A stretch of 64,000 nucleotides of DNA from Moellerella sp963519845 (GTDB lineage: Bacteria > Pseudomonadota > Gammaproteobacteria > Enterobacterales > Enterobacteriaceae), in contig CAUQNX010000010.1 in the NCBI GenBank assembly GCA_963519845.1, positions 84,392 to 148,391 of the forward strand. Reading direction: 5' to 3'. How positions within the stretch are numbered: the first letter of the stretch is position 1; each line of letters begins with the position of its first letter. Positions 37,332 through 46,144 of the stretch are shown here, piece by piece. A model generated the notes under the pieces. It worked only from the letters and a program-made list of their open reading frames with translations. It did not search any database and was not told the DNA's origin. The translations under genes and the position numbers were made by a program.

Positions 37332-38633
37332 TTACCAACTCAGTGCTGTTTTATTTTCAGCTGGTTGATTTTCCTTTTTTTCTATATTCCCTAAAGGGCC
37401 TATATTCGATAGTGAAGTTTCAAGTAACACTTCCTGATCTTCTTTTAATTGCAACTCATTATTAATATCACTGCTTATTTTGTTTAATCCAATCGCCTTA
37501 GGTAATGAAATAAGACTTTCTTCATTTACGCCAGTAATATTAAAAATTCGTTCAATTTGATTTTCACTCTTATCATTTAATATTTCTTGCCATAGCTCTT
37601 TTAAGGATAACTGTCCCCAACGAATAGCTTTTTCAATTAAAAATGAAACAGGGCTATGAGGTTCGGTCGCTCTTAAATAATTAGATAGCTCCCTGAGTTG
37701 TAAAAAAGCCGACTCTCTTGATGTAATTTTACTATTATCATTAAAATATTGCTCAATTGAATTTATTGGTAATAAAGTGTTAATGAAATTTTCTGATCTC
37801 TCTTCAACATTCTCTTTTATACTATTTATTTCATTGTTAACTGGTAATTTAATAATACCGGAAGATAGATTATTTAGTGCTATCAAATATGACTCAATAA
37901 TTTTAATAAAAAAAGAAAATGAACATCTATGTTGTACTTCAGTGGATGCGTATGTTTTCTCTTGTAGTACATTAAGGCTTTTTAGGCAGTTTGATAAAGC
38001 TTCCTGCTTATCGATAATTATTGTCTGCTCATTGAGGATATCTACACGTACCTGTTGCTTTAAACTATCCTTTTCACCCTTGTGCTCGGCTTGTGTATAT
38101 TGATAAAAATTTATTCTGCCTATCAAAGGCGTTAACATAAAGGGGGTGTAGAACAAACAACTCTCTTTTGTGTCACCCAAAAATAGACTTAATTCTTTAT
38201 GCTTAATTTGCTCACATTCATGATGGTCTTGAAAATCAGAGTGTTCAACATTCGGCTGCAAAATAGCCCATTGCTCTGATAATAATGTCTCTAACCAAGA
38301 TAAGCTTAATTGTAATGACTTAAATGTTGGGTCTAAAACAATTTGACTACAGATATACCAACCAATTAAGCTAATATCTCTAGCCTTATGTTTGAAAGTG
38401 GAAATTAATTCTACTGAGAGTTTATTCCAGTTATCTGAGTTCTCTTTTCCTATTGATTCTATCTCTTCCTGTTGTGGATTTGATATCAATTTTCTTAGTG
38501 ATGTTTGTGATATATTAAATAAATTCCGTAACGGCCGATATAAACTACTATTCGACTTTAAATATTCCCCATGGGGATACTCTGTCGATATTGGCGTTAA
38601 TAATAATGATAAATCACTGGGCTTCATTAACAT
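37332..38633 (-). CDS. tssA: T6SS protein TssA (ImpA N-terminal domain)
   Basis: This 433-residue protein has the ImpA-N motif near its start (LLTPISTEYPHGEYLKSNS, then LYRPLRNLFN). TssA proteins recruit baseplate components and cap or coordinate sheath growth. The C-terminal part (about residues 300-345, including SAFLQLRELSNYLRATEPHSP) matches the VasL/ImpA-type helical region. It is the first gene of the leftward T6SS operon. ATG codons at 38633 and 38627 are both usable. Confidence 0.87.
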   Translation of the reverse strand: MLMKPSDLSLLLTPISTEYPHGEYLKSNSSLYRPLRNLFNISQTSLRKLISNPQQEEIESIGKENSDNWNKLSVELISTFKHKARDISLIGWYICSQIVLDPTFKSLQLSLSWLETLLSEQWAILQPNVEHSDFQDHHECEQIKHKELSLFLGDTKESCLFYTPFMLTPLIGRINFYQYTQAEHKGEKDSLKQQVRVDILNEQTIIIDKQEALSNCLKSLNVLQEKTYASTEVQHRCSFSFFIKIIESYLIALNNLSSGIIKLPVNNEINSIKENVEERSENFINTLLPINSIEQYFNDNSKITSRESAFLQLRELSNYLRATEPHSPVSFLIEKAIRWGQLSLKELWQEILNDKSENQIERIFNITGVNEESLISLPKAIGLNKISSDINNELQLKEDQEVLLETSLSNIGPLGNIEKKENQPAENKTALSW

Positions 38634-38746
38634 ATATATATCACTCTACTTAAATCTAGCTTGTTAACATAAATGCACTTTCCTTATCCTGTTTTTATTA
38701 TCGACACTCAGCATAGAGTCTTGATGAAATAATAGAGTAGCTACAA

Positions 38747-38777
38747 TAAAAAAGGCCGAATTTCATAAATTCGGCCT
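38747..38777 (-). terminator. rho-independent terminator after grpE
   Basis: Perfect 11-bp arms (AGGCCGAATTT at 38753-38763 and complement at 38767-38777) with a 3-base loop are followed on the minus strand by six T residues. It lies 18 bases past the grpE stop. Confidence 0.9.
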
Positions 38778-38794
38778 CGTCATATATATTTTAA

Positions 38795-39373
38795 TTATTT
38801 TGCAACGATAACCATTGCTGGTCTTAATAAACGACCATTCAATGTATAACCTTTTTGCATTATGTTCATTACAGTATTAGATTGATGTTCCGGAGAATCA
38901 AGCATGGTGATCGCCTGATGTACTTCTGGATTAAAAGGCACATTCGACTCTGAAACTACATCTACGCCAAATTTAGATACCGCATCGATAAAAGATTTTA
39001 AGGTTAACTCGAGACCTTCAATCATCGCCTGAGATCCTTCGTTATCACGATCTGCGGCTTCTAATGCACGCTCTAAGTTGTCAATGACGGGCAACAGTTC
39101 ATTAGAAAAACGCTCTAGAGCAAATTTATGCGCCTTTTCCACGTCCATTTCAGCACGACGACGGATATTCTCCATCTCAGCTTTGGCACGCAGAATTTCA
39201 TCACGCTCACGCTTTTTCGCTGCTTCTAGCTCGGCTTCTAATTCAAGAATACGCACCAACTCATCATTTTCCGCTGCAACTTCGGCGTCAAACTCAGATT
39301 CAATGTGATCTTGATGTAATTCATTTTGCTCAGAAGTTTGCTTATCCTGTTTGTTTTGTTCTTTACTGCTCAT
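38795..39373 (-). CDS. grpE: nucleotide exchange factor GrpE
   Basis: This 192-residue co-chaperone releases ADP from DnaK. It has an acidic N-terminus, a long helix (about residues 35-85), and the head signature FINAVSKFGV-like FIDAVSKFGVDVV, then NPEVHQAITM and GYTLNGRLLRPAMVIVAK. It is divergent from nadK as in E. coli. A close match to a sigma-32 heat-shock promoter lies upstream. Confidence 0.96.
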   Translation of the reverse strand: MSSKEQNKQDKQTSEQNELHQDHIESEFDAEVAAENDELVRILELEAELEAAKKRERDEILRAKAEMENIRRRAEMDVEKAHKFALERFSNELLPVIDNLERALEAADRDNEGSQAMIEGLELTLKSFIDAVSKFGVDVVSESNVPFNPEVHQAITMLDSPEHQSNTVMNIMQKGYTLNGRLLRPAMVIVAK

Positions 39374-39414
39374 GAATATCTCCGCATATTTAGCTTTTTC
39401 TCTCTCTATGAGGT

Positions 39415-39444
39415 TATTATGGGGATCATAAACAGGGAATCAAG
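39415..39444 (-). promoter_or_regulatory. putative sigma-32 heat-shock promoter of grpE
   Basis: On the minus strand CTTGATT (39438-39444) is followed by a 13-base spacer and CCCCATAATA (39415-39424). The sigma-32 consensus is CTTGAAA, 13-15 bases, then CCCCATnTA. The site lies about 45 bases upstream of the grpE start. The match is strong by eye. Confidence 0.8.
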
Positions 39445-39475
39445 GGAAGTCATGTAATGAGAGGGCAAAAAAATT

Positions 39476-40375
39476 ATGCATAAAGGTAAAACAGCTCAAA
39501 AAACGCATTTTAATTCCATTGGCATTGTCGGCCATCCTCGTCACCCTGAAGCCCTTGCTACTCATGAGCTTCTTTATCATTGGCTTATTTCGCAAGGTTA
39601 TCATGTCATTATCGACCAGCAAGTGGCTAAAGAGCTGAAATTACAAAATGCCGTTATGGGCAGCCTGACAGATATAGGTCAGCAAGCAGAACTGGTAATT
39701 GTGGTTGGCGGAGATGGCAATATGCTGGGTGCGGCGCGCATTCTTTCCCGTTATAAAAATAAAGTTATCGGCGTGAATCGCGGTAATTTAGGATTTTTAA
39801 CCGATCTAGACCCAGATAATGCACTGCAACAATTGACCGAAGTATTAGCAGGTAACTATCTTGAAGAAAAGCGCTTTTTATTAGAAGCTCAAGTGATCAA
39901 GCCGGCGCAGAAAGCGCGGAAAAGTAATGCTATCAATGAAATCGTGCTCCATCCGGGTAAAGTGGCCCATATGATCGATTTTGAAGTCTATATTGATGAT
40001 CGTTTTGCTTTTTCTCAGCGTTCCGACGGCCTGATTATTGCGACGCCAACGGGCTCAACCGCTTACTCACTCTCCGCTGGCGGCCCTATTCTAACACCTA
40101 ACCTCGACGCCATAGTGCTGGTGCCTATGTTTCCTCATACTCTCTCTTCTCGCCCGCTGGTTATTAGTAGCGATAGTAGTATCCGCATAAAATTTTTGCG
40201 GACCAATATCGATTACGAAGTGAGCTGTGATAGCCAAATCATGTTACCGATACAAGATGGCGAAGAGGTACTGATCAAGCGTAGCAATATGAACCTTAAT
40301 TTAATCCATCCTAAAGATTATAATTATTTTAATACGTTAAGTTCAAAATTAGGCTGGTCGAAAAAAACTTTTTAA
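39476..40375 (+). CDS. nadK: NAD kinase
   Basis: This 299-residue enzyme phosphorylates NAD to NADP. The catalytic GGDGN motif (VVVGGDGNMLGAARI, about residue 72), the NRGNLGFLTDL segment, the NE motif (SNAINEIVLH) and the glycine-rich GLIIATPTGSTAYSLSAGGPIL block are intact. It is upstream of recN in the usual grpE/nadK-recN-bamE arrangement. Confidence 0.97.
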   Translation: MHKGKTAQKTHFNSIGIVGHPRHPEALATHELLYHWLISQGYHVIIDQQVAKELKLQNAVMGSLTDIGQQAELVIVVGGDGNMLGAARILSRYKNKVIGVNRGNLGFLTDLDPDNALQQLTEVLAGNYLEEKRFLLEAQVIKPAQKARKSNAINEIVLHPGKVAHMIDFEVYIDDRFAFSQRSDGLIIATPTGSTAYSLSAGGPILTPNLDAIVLVPMFPHTLSSRPLVISSDSSIRIKFLRTNIDYEVSCDSQIMLPIQDGEEVLIKRSNMNLNLIHPKDYNYFNTLSSKLGWSKKTF

Positions 40376-40398
40376 ATTTTTTTGTCTCTCCCTCTTCA

Positions 40399-40436
40399 CT
40401 GTATAAAAAAACAGTTTATACTGTATGTAACAACAG
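40399..40436 (+). promoter_or_regulatory. two LexA (SOS) boxes in the recN promoter
   Basis: Two sites with perfect CTGT-N8-ACAG cores lie at 40399-40414 and 40421-40436, centres 22 bp apart. A TATACT -10-like hexamer at 40417-40422 falls between and partly within them, with TTCACT 16 bases upstream as a possible -35. This matches the strongly LexA-repressed recN promoter of E. coli. Confidence 0.85.
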
Positions 40437-40465
40437 TGTGTATGTATGCACAGGAGAGACTTAAA

Positions 40466-42127
40466 ATGCTAACCCAACTTACTATTTCTAATTTTGCCAT
40501 TGTACGTGATTTAGAGATCGATTTTCGCAGTGGAATGAGCGCGATAACGGGCGAAACTGGCGCAGGTAAATCAATTGCCATCGATGCGCTGGGTTTATGC
40601 TTAGGTAATAGAGGTGATGCTAATATGGTCCGACCTGCGGCACATCGCGCTGATATCTGTGCACGTTTTTCGTTAAATGATACCCCTTCTGCTCGCCAGT
40701 GGCTTTCTGAGCATCAACTGGATGATCATAATGAATGCCTATTGAGACGTACTATCTCTTCTGATGGCCGCTCTAGAGGCTTTATCAATGGCACTGCTGT
40801 CCCCTTATCACAACTACGCGAGCTTGGCGTATTGCTGATCCAAATTCATGGACAACATGCACATCAACTCTTGCTGGATAATCGACACCAGAAATTTCTG
40901 TTAGATGCTTATGCCAATCAGCAACCTCTATTAATTGAAATGCGTGATGCTTGGAAACGTTGGCACCAAAGCTGCCGAGAGCTGGCGCTATTTCAAAAAG
41001 AGATGCAGGAGCGAGAATCACGCCAACAACTAATTGAGTATCATTTAAAAGAGTTAGATGAACTGGCACCTCTAGCGGGCGAATACCAAGAGCTTGAGCA
41101 GGAATATAAGCGATTGGCAAATAGTGGTCAGTTTCTATCATTAGGGCAAAATACCCTCCAAATTTTAACCGATAACGATGATAACAATATCATTACCTTG
41201 TTAAATTTAGCCAAAAATGAGATATCCGAGTTAATCTCGATTGAACCTAAATTTGAAAATCTATTAAGTATGCTGGAAGATGCATCAATTCAAGTAAGTG
41301 AAGCCAGTGATGAGCTACGTCATTATTGTGATCAATTTGAAGTTGATCCTAATCGCTTATTTGAGCTCGAACAGAAATTATCTAAACAACTGAGCTTGGC
41401 GCGTAAACACCATATTTCACCAGAAGAGCTGCCGACACTCTATCTAGAGTTACAACAAGAGCAACAGAAACTGGAGAATCAACATGAAGATTGTGAGTTA
41501 TTAATCGGACAGGTACAAGCTCACCATCAACAAGCTCTTGATATCGCCAATCAGTTACATAATATTCGCTTGCAGTTTGCCGCTGAACTTAGTGGATTAA
41601 TTACTTCCAGCATGCATCAGCTGGCGATGCCACATGGTCTCTTTACTATTGATCTTAATTTTGAACCTAACCATCTGCAACTTGATGGTGCAAGCAAAGT
41701 GGAATTTAACGTTACCACTAACCCAGGTCAACCCCATCAACCTTTGGGGAAAGTGGCTTCTGGTGGTGAGCTTTCACGGATTGCATTGGCGATTCAAGTG
41801 ATTACCGCTCAAAAGATGGATACCCCAGCGCTTATTTTCGATGAAGTTGATGTTGGGATCAGTGGTTCAACTGCAGCTATTGTCGGGAAACTGCTGCGTA
41901 AGCTCGGGGAATCAACTCAAGTTATGTGTGTCACTCACTTACCGCAAGTCGCCGGTTGTGGTCATCATCACTTTTATGTCAGCAAGCAAACTAACGGATT
42001 AGAAACTGAAACATTGATGCAATTACTTGATAAAAAAGCACGATTACAAGAGTTGGCGCGCTTATTAGCTGGCAGTCAGGTGACAAAAAATACCTTAGCC
42101 AGCGCAAAAGAGCTGCTAGCGGCGTAA
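40466..42127 (+). CDS. recN: DNA repair protein RecN
   Basis: This SMC-like ATPase acts in double-strand-break repair. From the chosen ATG at 40466 (AGGAGAG site) it has 553 residues, normal for RecN, and begins MLTQLTISNFAIV. Walker A is GETGAGKS (about residues 30-37). A central coiled coil covers about residues 150-370. The signature VASGGELSRIALA and Walker B ALIFDEVDVGISG are near the C-terminus. An upstream in-frame start at 40382 would run through the LexA boxes and is rejected. Confidence 0.96.
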   Translation: MLTQLTISNFAIVRDLEIDFRSGMSAITGETGAGKSIAIDALGLCLGNRGDANMVRPAAHRADICARFSLNDTPSARQWLSEHQLDDHNECLLRRTISSDGRSRGFINGTAVPLSQLRELGVLLIQIHGQHAHQLLLDNRHQKFLLDAYANQQPLLIEMRDAWKRWHQSCRELALFQKEMQERESRQQLIEYHLKELDELAPLAGEYQELEQEYKRLANSGQFLSLGQNTLQILTDNDDNNIITLLNLAKNEISELISIEPKFENLLSMLEDASIQVSEASDELRHYCDQFEVDPNRLFELEQKLSKQLSLARKHHISPEELPTLYLELQQEQQKLENQHEDCELLIGQVQAHHQQALDIANQLHNIRLQFAAELSGLITSSMHQLAMPHGLFTIDLNFEPNHLQLDGASKVEFNVTTNPGQPHQPLGKVASGGELSRIALAIQVITAQKMDTPALIFDEVDVGISGSTAAIVGKLLRKLGESTQVMCVTHLPQVAGCGHHHFYVSKQTNGLETETLMQLLDKKARLQELARLLAGSQVTKNTLASAKELLAA

Positions 42128-42240
42128 GATTTGACAACTTTTTTGCACCTTTATGGTCAGAGAGAGATTGAGGAAAGGTTTTCAATTGCATCAATGTCGA
42201 TTATCATTGAGCTACTGACTCCAAAAGGAATGAGATCACC

Positions 42241-42633
42241 ATGCGTTATAAACTGTTAACTGCTGCGGCAATGTCACTTGTATTTATGACCGCGGGTTGC
42301 TCTATGGGCGAGCGACTTGTTTACCATCCTGATATTAATCAGGGGAATTACCTTGTTAAAAGTGATGTTGCGAAAATTAAGAAAGGGATGACTCAACAGC
42401 AAGTTGCCTACACTCTAGGCACGCCAATGATGACAGACCCCTTTGGCTCACAAACTTGGTATTATGTTTTCCGTCAAGAACTTGGCCATGATCCGGTACA
42501 ACAAGAGACACTCACACTGACTTTTGATCAAAGTGGCATTCTGACTGATATCAAAAATGAGCAAAATGAAGCGGCAATAAAAGCAATAGAGAAGAAAGCA
42601 TCTGAAGATGCTAAAAAGCAGAGCGCTGAGTAA
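42241..42633 (+). CDS. bamE: outer-membrane assembly lipoprotein BamE (SmpA)
   Basis: This 130-residue lipoprotein of the BAM complex has a signal peptide with lipobox TAGC and lipidated Cys20. The mature domain contains YHPDINQGNYL, the KIKKGMTQQQVAYTLGTP motif and WYYVFRQELG, all typical of SmpA/OmlA. A Lys/Glu/Ala-rich tail follows. It lies after recN and is convergent with rnfH. Confidence 0.95.
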   Translation: MRYKLLTAAAMSLVFMTAGCSMGERLVYHPDINQGNYLVKSDVAKIKKGMTQQQVAYTLGTPMMTDPFGSQTWYYVFRQELGHDPVQQETLTLTFDQSGILTDIKNEQNEAAIKAIEKKASEDAKKQSAE

Positions 42634-42726
42634 TTAGGATAAAACAGATGCCGTTATTTATGGCTGATGCGATTAATAAACAGATTTTCTAGTAAGATGA
42701 CATCTAATGCCTTTTGGATCTTGAAA

Positions 42727-42766
42727 GACTAAAACCGAACGATCAGCTCTGAGTCCGGTTTTAGTC
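42727..42766. terminator. hairpin between bamE and rnfH
   Basis: Perfect 11-bp arms (GACTAAAACCG at 42727-42737 and complement at 42756-42766) enclose an 18-base loop between two convergent genes. T-runs are short on both strands, so it is a likely but imperfect bidirectional terminator. Confidence 0.55.
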
Positions 42767-42776
42767 CATCAGTGCG

Positions 42777-43079
42777 TTATTTGTCTTCTTTCTTCTCTTC
42801 TTTCGCTCTTTCCGCACGTTGGCGGCGCAACTCTTTCGGGTCCGCGGTTAATGGTCTGTATATTTCAACCCGATCACCATCATTTAGTATATCGCCCAAT
42901 TTAACTGGTCGACTATAAATACCTACTTTATTCTTTTTTAAATCAATATCTGTACGTAATGACAATATACCCGAGGCCATGATAGCACTCTCAACCGAGG
43001 CGCCTTCAGGGACTTTTACATGTAATAAAAACTGTTTTTCAGGTAATGCATAAACAACTTCAACATTGATATTAGACAC
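42777..43079 (-). CDS. rnfH: RnfH family ubiquitin-fold protein (RatB)
   Basis: This 100-residue RnfH/UPF0125 protein has a beta-grasp fold. The family core VEVVYALPEKQFLLHVKVPEGASVE is followed by LRTDIDLKKNKVGIYSRPVKL, DGDRVEIYRPL and the DPKELRRQRAER tail. The GTG at 43079 gives the family N-terminus and follows GAGAGA. It overlaps the ratA stop by 8 bases. A longer ORF from 43151 would be antifamily sequence. The function is not firmly known. Confidence 0.88.
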   Translation of the reverse strand: MSNINVEVVYALPEKQFLLHVKVPEGASVESAIMASGILSLRTDIDLKKNKVGIYSRPVKLGDILNDGDRVEIYRPLTADPKELRRQRAERAKEEKKEDK

Positions 43080-43506
43080 GATAAATATCTCTCGCTCGCA
43101 GCGTAAATGCTTGAACCATATTGGTGGCCAACTCTTTGAATATTTTGCCAAAAGCCATCTCGATTAATTTATTGGTAAATTCAAAATCAAGATTAAATTC
43201 AATTTTACAGGCGTTTTGATTGAGTGGTGTAAAAACCCAGCCACCAACTAATTTTTTAAATGGGCCTTCAACTAATTCCATATCAATTCGTTGGCTATCA
43301 GCTAAACAGTTGCGCGTCACAAAGGTTTTACTGATCCCCGCCTTCGACACTTTAACCGACGCAGTCATCTCATCGGCGGTATGGCTAATAATATGGCTGC
43401 CAACACAACCCGGTAAAAATTCCGGATATGAAATAACATCATTCACTAATTGATACATTTGTTCTACGCTATAAGGTACTAACGCTGAGCGACTAATCTG
43501 TGGCAT
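43072..43506 (-). CDS. ratA: RatA family START-domain protein
   Basis: This 144-residue START/coenzyme-Q-binding-like protein was reported in E. coli as a toxin blocking 70S ribosome association. Related COQ10 proteins bind quinone. The start MPQISRSALVPYSVEQMYQLVNDVISYPEFLPGC is characteristic, with the LVEGPFKKLVGGW segment in the middle. It is coupled with rnfH and divergent from smpB, the standard enterobacterial order. Confidence 0.9.
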   Translation of the reverse strand: MPQISRSALVPYSVEQMYQLVNDVISYPEFLPGCVGSHIISHTADEMTASVKVSKAGISKTFVTRNCLADSQRIDMELVEGPFKKLVGGWVFTPLNQNACKIEFNLDFEFTNKLIEMAFGKIFKELATNMVQAFTLRARDIYRV

Positions 43507-43661
43507 ATTGATCCCTATCCCCCAAAAACTGGGCGTATCATACCATTATTAACAATCTATACAAAAATCAAAACCGCGATAGAGCAATAAATGCACAAAT
43601 AAAACAAATATCCTAACTCAATCATTTCTTTAAGCGGAAGTTACAGTATAATGGCAGGACT

Positions 43662-44144
43662 ATGACAAAGAAAAAAGCATATAAACCCGGTTCGGCTACT
43701 ATTGCCATGAACAAACGTGCACGCCATGAATATTCCATTGAGGAAGAATTCGAGGCGGGATTAGCGCTGCAAGGTTGGGAAGTAAAATCATTACGTGCAG
43801 GCAAAGCAAATATAAGTGATAGCTATGTTCTTATGAGAGATGGCGAAGCTTTTTTATTCGGCGCCACCATTATTCCAATGAATGCGGCTTCTTCTCACGT
43901 TGTTTGTGATCCAACCCGCACCCGAAAGTTATTACTTAACAAGCGTGAGTTAGACTCCCTCTATGGGCGTATTAACCGCGAGGGATATACTGTTGTAGCA
44001 CTTTCGATGTATTGGAAGAATGCTTGGTGCAAAATCAAAGTTGGTGTTGCAAAAGGTAAAAAAGACCATGATAAGCGCTCTGATATTAAAGAACGTGAGT
44101 GGCAACTAGACAAAGCACGAATAATGAAACATTCTGGTCGCTAA
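43662..44144 (+). CDS. smpB: SsrA-binding protein SmpB
   Basis: This 160-residue protein partners tmRNA in ribosome rescue. Signatures are NKRARHEYSIEEEFEAGLALQGWEVKSLR (residues 14-42), LLLNKREL and a basic tail (KKDHDKRSDIKEREW). It is immediately upstream of ssrA, as is common. Confidence 0.97.
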   Translation: MTKKKAYKPGSATIAMNKRARHEYSIEEEFEAGLALQGWEVKSLRAGKANISDSYVLMRDGEAFLFGATIIPMNAASSHVVCDPTRTRKLLLNKRELDSLYGRINREGYTVVALSMYWKNAWCKIKVGVAKGKKDHDKRSDIKEREWQLDKARIMKHSGR

Positions 44145-44190
44145 GTCCTAGCTTTTTAGAACAATTTACTGTTATACTGTGAAAGTACTT

Positions 44191-44554
44191 GGGGCTGATT
44201 CTGGATTCGACGGGATTTGCGAAACCCAAGGTGCATGCCGAGGGACGGTTGGCCTCGTAAAAAGCCGTAAAAAAATAGTCGCAAACGACGAAAACTACGC
44301 ACTAGCAGCTTAATAACCTGCATAGAGCCCTCTCTCCCTAGCCTCCGCTCTTAGGACGGGGAATCCGAGAGGTCAAAACCAAAAGAGATCGCGTGAATAC
44401 CTTGTCTGGGGTTGAAGCGTTAAAACTAATCAGACTAGTTTGTTAGTGGCGTGTCTGTCCGCAGCTAGCCGGCGAATGTAAAGATTAGACTAAGCATGTA
44501 GTACCGAGGATGTAGAAATTTCGGACGGGGGTTCAAATCCCCCCAGCTCCACCA
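44191..44554 (+). ncRNA. ssrA: transfer-messenger RNA (tmRNA)
   Basis: The RNA begins GGGGCTGATTCTGGATTCGACGGG-like (split here as GGGGCTGATTCTGG then ATTCGACGGG) and ends with the tRNA-like TTC arm and CCA. The coding part (resume codon near 44281) encodes the tag ANDENYALAA followed by tandem stop codons, identical to the E. coli tag. A TATACT -10 element is at 44173-44178. The 3' end is the integration site of the island that follows. Confidence 0.97.
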
Positions 44555-44586
44555 AATTATCTTCTAAGGACGTCCAAAGAAGACTG

Positions 44587-44622
44587 AAAAGCCCGCTAAC
44601 TCAATGAGTTGCGGGCTTTTTT
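44587..44622 (+). terminator. rho-independent terminator after ssrA
   Basis: A long GC-rich stem (AAAAGCCCGC with inner AACTC/GAGTT pairing) followed by TTTTTT lies about 33 bases past the tmRNA CCA end. It is within the island side of the junction, so the element supplies the terminator. Confidence 0.9.
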
Positions 44623-44665
44623 ATGTCCTGCGCAGTCTGATGTCACCTAATTAAATCCAATCATC

Positions 44666-44717
44666 TTAGGCACCTTGATAGGCACCTCGTTAACCTTTAT
44701 AGTTTTTGAGGTGCCTA
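44666..44717. repeat. putative integrase arm-type sites, left end
   Basis: Two direct copies of TAGGCACCT (44667-44675 and 44679-44687), whose AGGCAC cores are 12 bp apart, are followed by an inverted copy AGGTGCCTA at 44709-44717, just upstream of the integrase ATG. The same pair with the same 12-bp offset recurs at the window's right end. The inverted copy could also let the integrase repress its own promoter. Confidence 0.65.
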
Positions 44718-44737
44718 AAAACAATGGAACATCAAAA

Positions 44738-45979
44738 ATGGCAAGACAAACCAAACCGTTATCAGCAAAAGAGATCGACGCAGCAAAGCCAAAGCAGAGT
44801 GATTATGTCCTCTATGATGGCGATGGATTAGAACTATTGGTTAAATCCAATGGCAGTAAGCTGTGGTCATTTCGCTACATTCGCCCTCTCACTAAAAAGC
44901 GAGCTAAAAAGAGCCTTGGTTCTTACCCTGCCGTCAGCCTTGCCGATGCACGTAGCTATCGCCTTGAAGCAAGAACACTCCTCGCTAAACAAATAGACCC
45001 ACAAGATCACCATAAAGAGCAAGTCCGTAACACCTTAGAAGCAAAGGCAAATACCTTTCAACTAGTTGCTGAACGTTGGTGGGAAGTGAAGAAGTCCACT
45101 GTAACAGAAGACTACGGTAATGATATCTGGCGTTCACTTGAACGAGATGTGTTCCCTGCCATTGGTGACATCAGCGTTACTGATATCAAAGCGCATATAT
45201 TGGTCCAAGCAATACAACCGGTTCAAGCTAGAGGCGCACTAGAAACCGTTCGCCGCCTTTGCCAGCGCATTAACGAAGTCATGATTTATTCTCAAAATAC
45301 TGGCTTAATTGATGCCGTACCAAGTATCAACATTGGTAAAGCTTTTGAAAAGCCCAAGAAAAAGAATATGCCAAGTATTCCCCCAGATCAGCTGCCAAAG
45401 CTCATGCAGACAATGCGTACAGCTAGTATTAGTCTATCTACTCGATGCTTGTTTATGTGGCAGCTACTCACCATCTCGCGCCCTGCCGAAGCCGCTGAAG
45501 CCCGTTGGGACGAAATCAACTTTGAAACCAAGGAATGGAAGATACCCGCTGCCAGAATGAAGATGAACCGTGAACACACTGTTCCGTTATCTGACGCTGC
45601 TTTAGCTATCTTAGAACTAATGAAACCACTCAGTGGTAATCGTGAGTTTATCTTTCCTAGCCGTATCAAGCCTACCCAACCGATGAATAGCCAAACCGTC
45701 AATGCTGCATTAAAACGTGCTGGATTTGGTGGTGTGCTTGTTTCACACGGCCTTCGTTCAATTGCCAGTACAGCACTCAATGAGCAAGGCTTCCCACCTG
45801 ATGTTATCGAAGCCGCCCTCGCCCACGTTGATAAAAACGAAGTTAGACGCGCCTATAACCGCAGTGATTACCTAGAGCAAAGACGCCCTATGATGCAATG
45901 GTGGGCTGATTTTATTGAGGCGGCTGATAGGGGAAGTATTATTGAAGGAGGGACCAGAGGGATATCGCTAGTTGGGTAA
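44738..45979 (+). CDS. P4-type tyrosine-recombinase integrase
   Basis: This integrase of about 413 residues belongs to the DUF4102/P4 family that inserts at tRNA or tmRNA 3' ends. The N-terminal arm-binding domain includes LSAKEIDAAKPKQSDYVLYDGDGLELLV and YPAVSLADAR. The catalytic domain has the first Arg in TISRPAEAAEARW, the HGLR box (VSHGLRSIASTAL), a downstream His (ALAHVDKNEVRRAYNR) and the Tyr in that last segment. The start is the ATG at 44738 (MARQTKPLSAKE). An upstream start at 44675 lies within the arm repeats. The length matches IntA of CP4-57. Confidence 0.93.
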   Translation: MARQTKPLSAKEIDAAKPKQSDYVLYDGDGLELLVKSNGSKLWSFRYIRPLTKKRAKKSLGSYPAVSLADARSYRLEARTLLAKQIDPQDHHKEQVRNTLEAKANTFQLVAERWWEVKKSTVTEDYGNDIWRSLERDVFPAIGDISVTDIKAHILVQAIQPVQARGALETVRRLCQRINEVMIYSQNTGLIDAVPSINIGKAFEKPKKKNMPSIPPDQLPKLMQTMRTASISLSTRCLFMWQLLTISRPAEAAEARWDEINFETKEWKIPAARMKMNREHTVPLSDAALAILELMKPLSGNREFIFPSRIKPTQPMNSQTVNAALKRAGFGGVLVSHGLRSIASTALNEQGFPPDVIEAALAHVDKNEVRRAYNRSDYLEQRRPMMQWWADFIEAADRGSIIEGGTRGISLVG

Positions 45980-45988
45980 CTGTTATAA

Positions 45989-46009
45989 ACCAGCTCAAAT
46001 TGAGCTGGT
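45989..46009. terminator. hairpin behind the integrase gene
   Basis: Perfect 9-bp arms (ACCAGCTCA at 45989-45997 and complement at 46001-46009) have a 3-base loop but no T-run. It sits between the convergent integrase and HEPN genes. Termination is possible but weakly supported. Confidence 0.4.
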
Positions 46010-46144
46010 ACTATAAGGGCACAGAACTATACATCGTCCAAATGTCAGCTTTGTGCCAAACGCAGGCGCTAGAGCGCCAAAGGCTCTCTAATAATGGATG
46101 GGTAGTTTTACAGGGGGGTTACATAGAGCTTCGCTTACTGCCCT

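Noticed and set aside
40382..40465. Longer recN start at 40382
   Set aside because: It would translate through both LexA boxes and adds a non-family N-terminus; the ATG at 40466 has AGGAGAG and the RecN start sequence.
44191..44554. Separate tRNA gene at the island boundary
   Set aside because: The tRNA-like 3' end belongs to the tmRNA, whose full length and tag peptide are present.
46010..46140. Short palindrome GGCGCTAGAGCGCC-like sequence behind the HEPN gene as a regulatory RNA
   Set aside because: A single short palindrome with no promoter or T-run is not enough to call a feature.
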